From positions 1 to 7,174 of the forward strand of contig JAEDJT010000058.1 of assembly GCA_016296185.1 (NCBI GenBank): a stretch of DNA of 7,174 bases. Direction: 5' to 3'. Shown in pieces: positions 7,142 to 7,174 of the stretch; positions within the stretch are counted from its first letter, which is position 1, and each line of letters begins with the position of its first letter. The DNA comes from Bacilli bacterium (GTDB lineage Bacteria > Bacillota_I > Bacilli_A > RF39 > UBA660). The translations under genes were made by a program, and so were the position numbers. Under the pieces are notes generated by a model, which had not been told where the DNA came from, made no database searches, and was given only the letters and a program-made list of their open reading frames with translations.

Positions 7142-7174
7142 ATGTTTGGTATGAATGAAATGGGCGGCTATAGT
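7142..7174 (+). CDS. Start of a further gene, 3' partial
   Basis: Only 11 codons are in the window: MFGMNEMGGYS. The start is supported by the SD at 7127-7132. The Met/Gly/Asn-rich beginning resembles the low-complexity N-termini of the two preceding genes. No function can be assigned. The gene lies 37 bases after the hairpin at 7067-7105, so it may be transcribed by readthrough. Confidence 0.6.
   Translation, partial: MFGMNEMGGYS

Noticed and set aside
7138..7158. GTG at 7138 as the start of the last gene.
   Set aside because: That frame reaches TGA after six codons; ATG 7142 has better SD spacing and stays open to the window end.
1..7174. tRNA genes (especially a CUA suppressor), CRISPR arrays, insertion sequences or attachment sites.
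   Set aside because: I looked for cloverleaf-like GC-rich arms, regularly spaced repeats and transposase motifs and saw none. Coding sequence fills nearly all of the window.

Overview
The window is a piece of a very AT-rich bacteriophage genome (or a prophage or phage contig), read entirely on the + strand. It uses a reassigned genetic code in which TAG is a sense codon, most likely glutamine (translation table 15). Read with the standard code, the window looks like a wreck of short ORFs with large gaps. Read with TAG = Gln, it becomes seven tightly packed genes plus the start of an eighth, filling almost every base. By hand count these genes contain 50 in-frame TAG, 50 CAA and only 5 CAG codons. 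The seven complete gene ends are all TAA or TGA, never TAG. Every visible gene start has a good Shine-Dalgarno sequence (AAGGAGG-like) 6 to 10 bases upstream. That suggests a Bacillota (Firmicutes) type host, probably a gut anaerobe, rather than Bacteroidota, which make little use of SD sites. The host call is inference.

Layout. 1-1839: the 3' part of a large tail or baseplate protein with a fibronectin-III-like segment. 1847-3805: a 652-residue tail/baseplate protein resembling hub-type proteins of gut Clostridia phages. 3821-4381: a 186-residue protein whose C-terminal domain resembles a segment inside the first protein. 4405-6042: a 545-residue fibre-like structural protein with a glycine-rich linker and about 30-residue beta repeats. 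6045-6275: a 76-residue protein of unknown function. 6276-6353: a 78-base non-coding gap. 6354-6875: a 173-residue protein with a Gln/Met/Asn-rich N-terminus, a compact domain and a short coiled coil. 6865-7101: a 78-residue helical protein that overlaps it by 11 bases. 7067-7105: a long perfect hairpin at the end of that gene. 7142 to the window end: the first 11 codons of another gene.

Genes 1 to 5 look like one late tail/baseplate/fibre operon: gaps of 2 to 23 bases, and SD sites inside or next to the preceding stop. Genes 6 to 8 form a second small-gene cluster behind the 78-base gap. The likely biology is virion tail assembly. The unusual feature is that full-length production of almost all these proteins requires TAG decoding, by a suppressor tRNA presumably encoded elsewhere, which could act as a late-gene gate. 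No tRNA, CRISPR array, insertion sequence or attachment site is visible here. Family assignments rest on remembered sequence patterns, not on a search.
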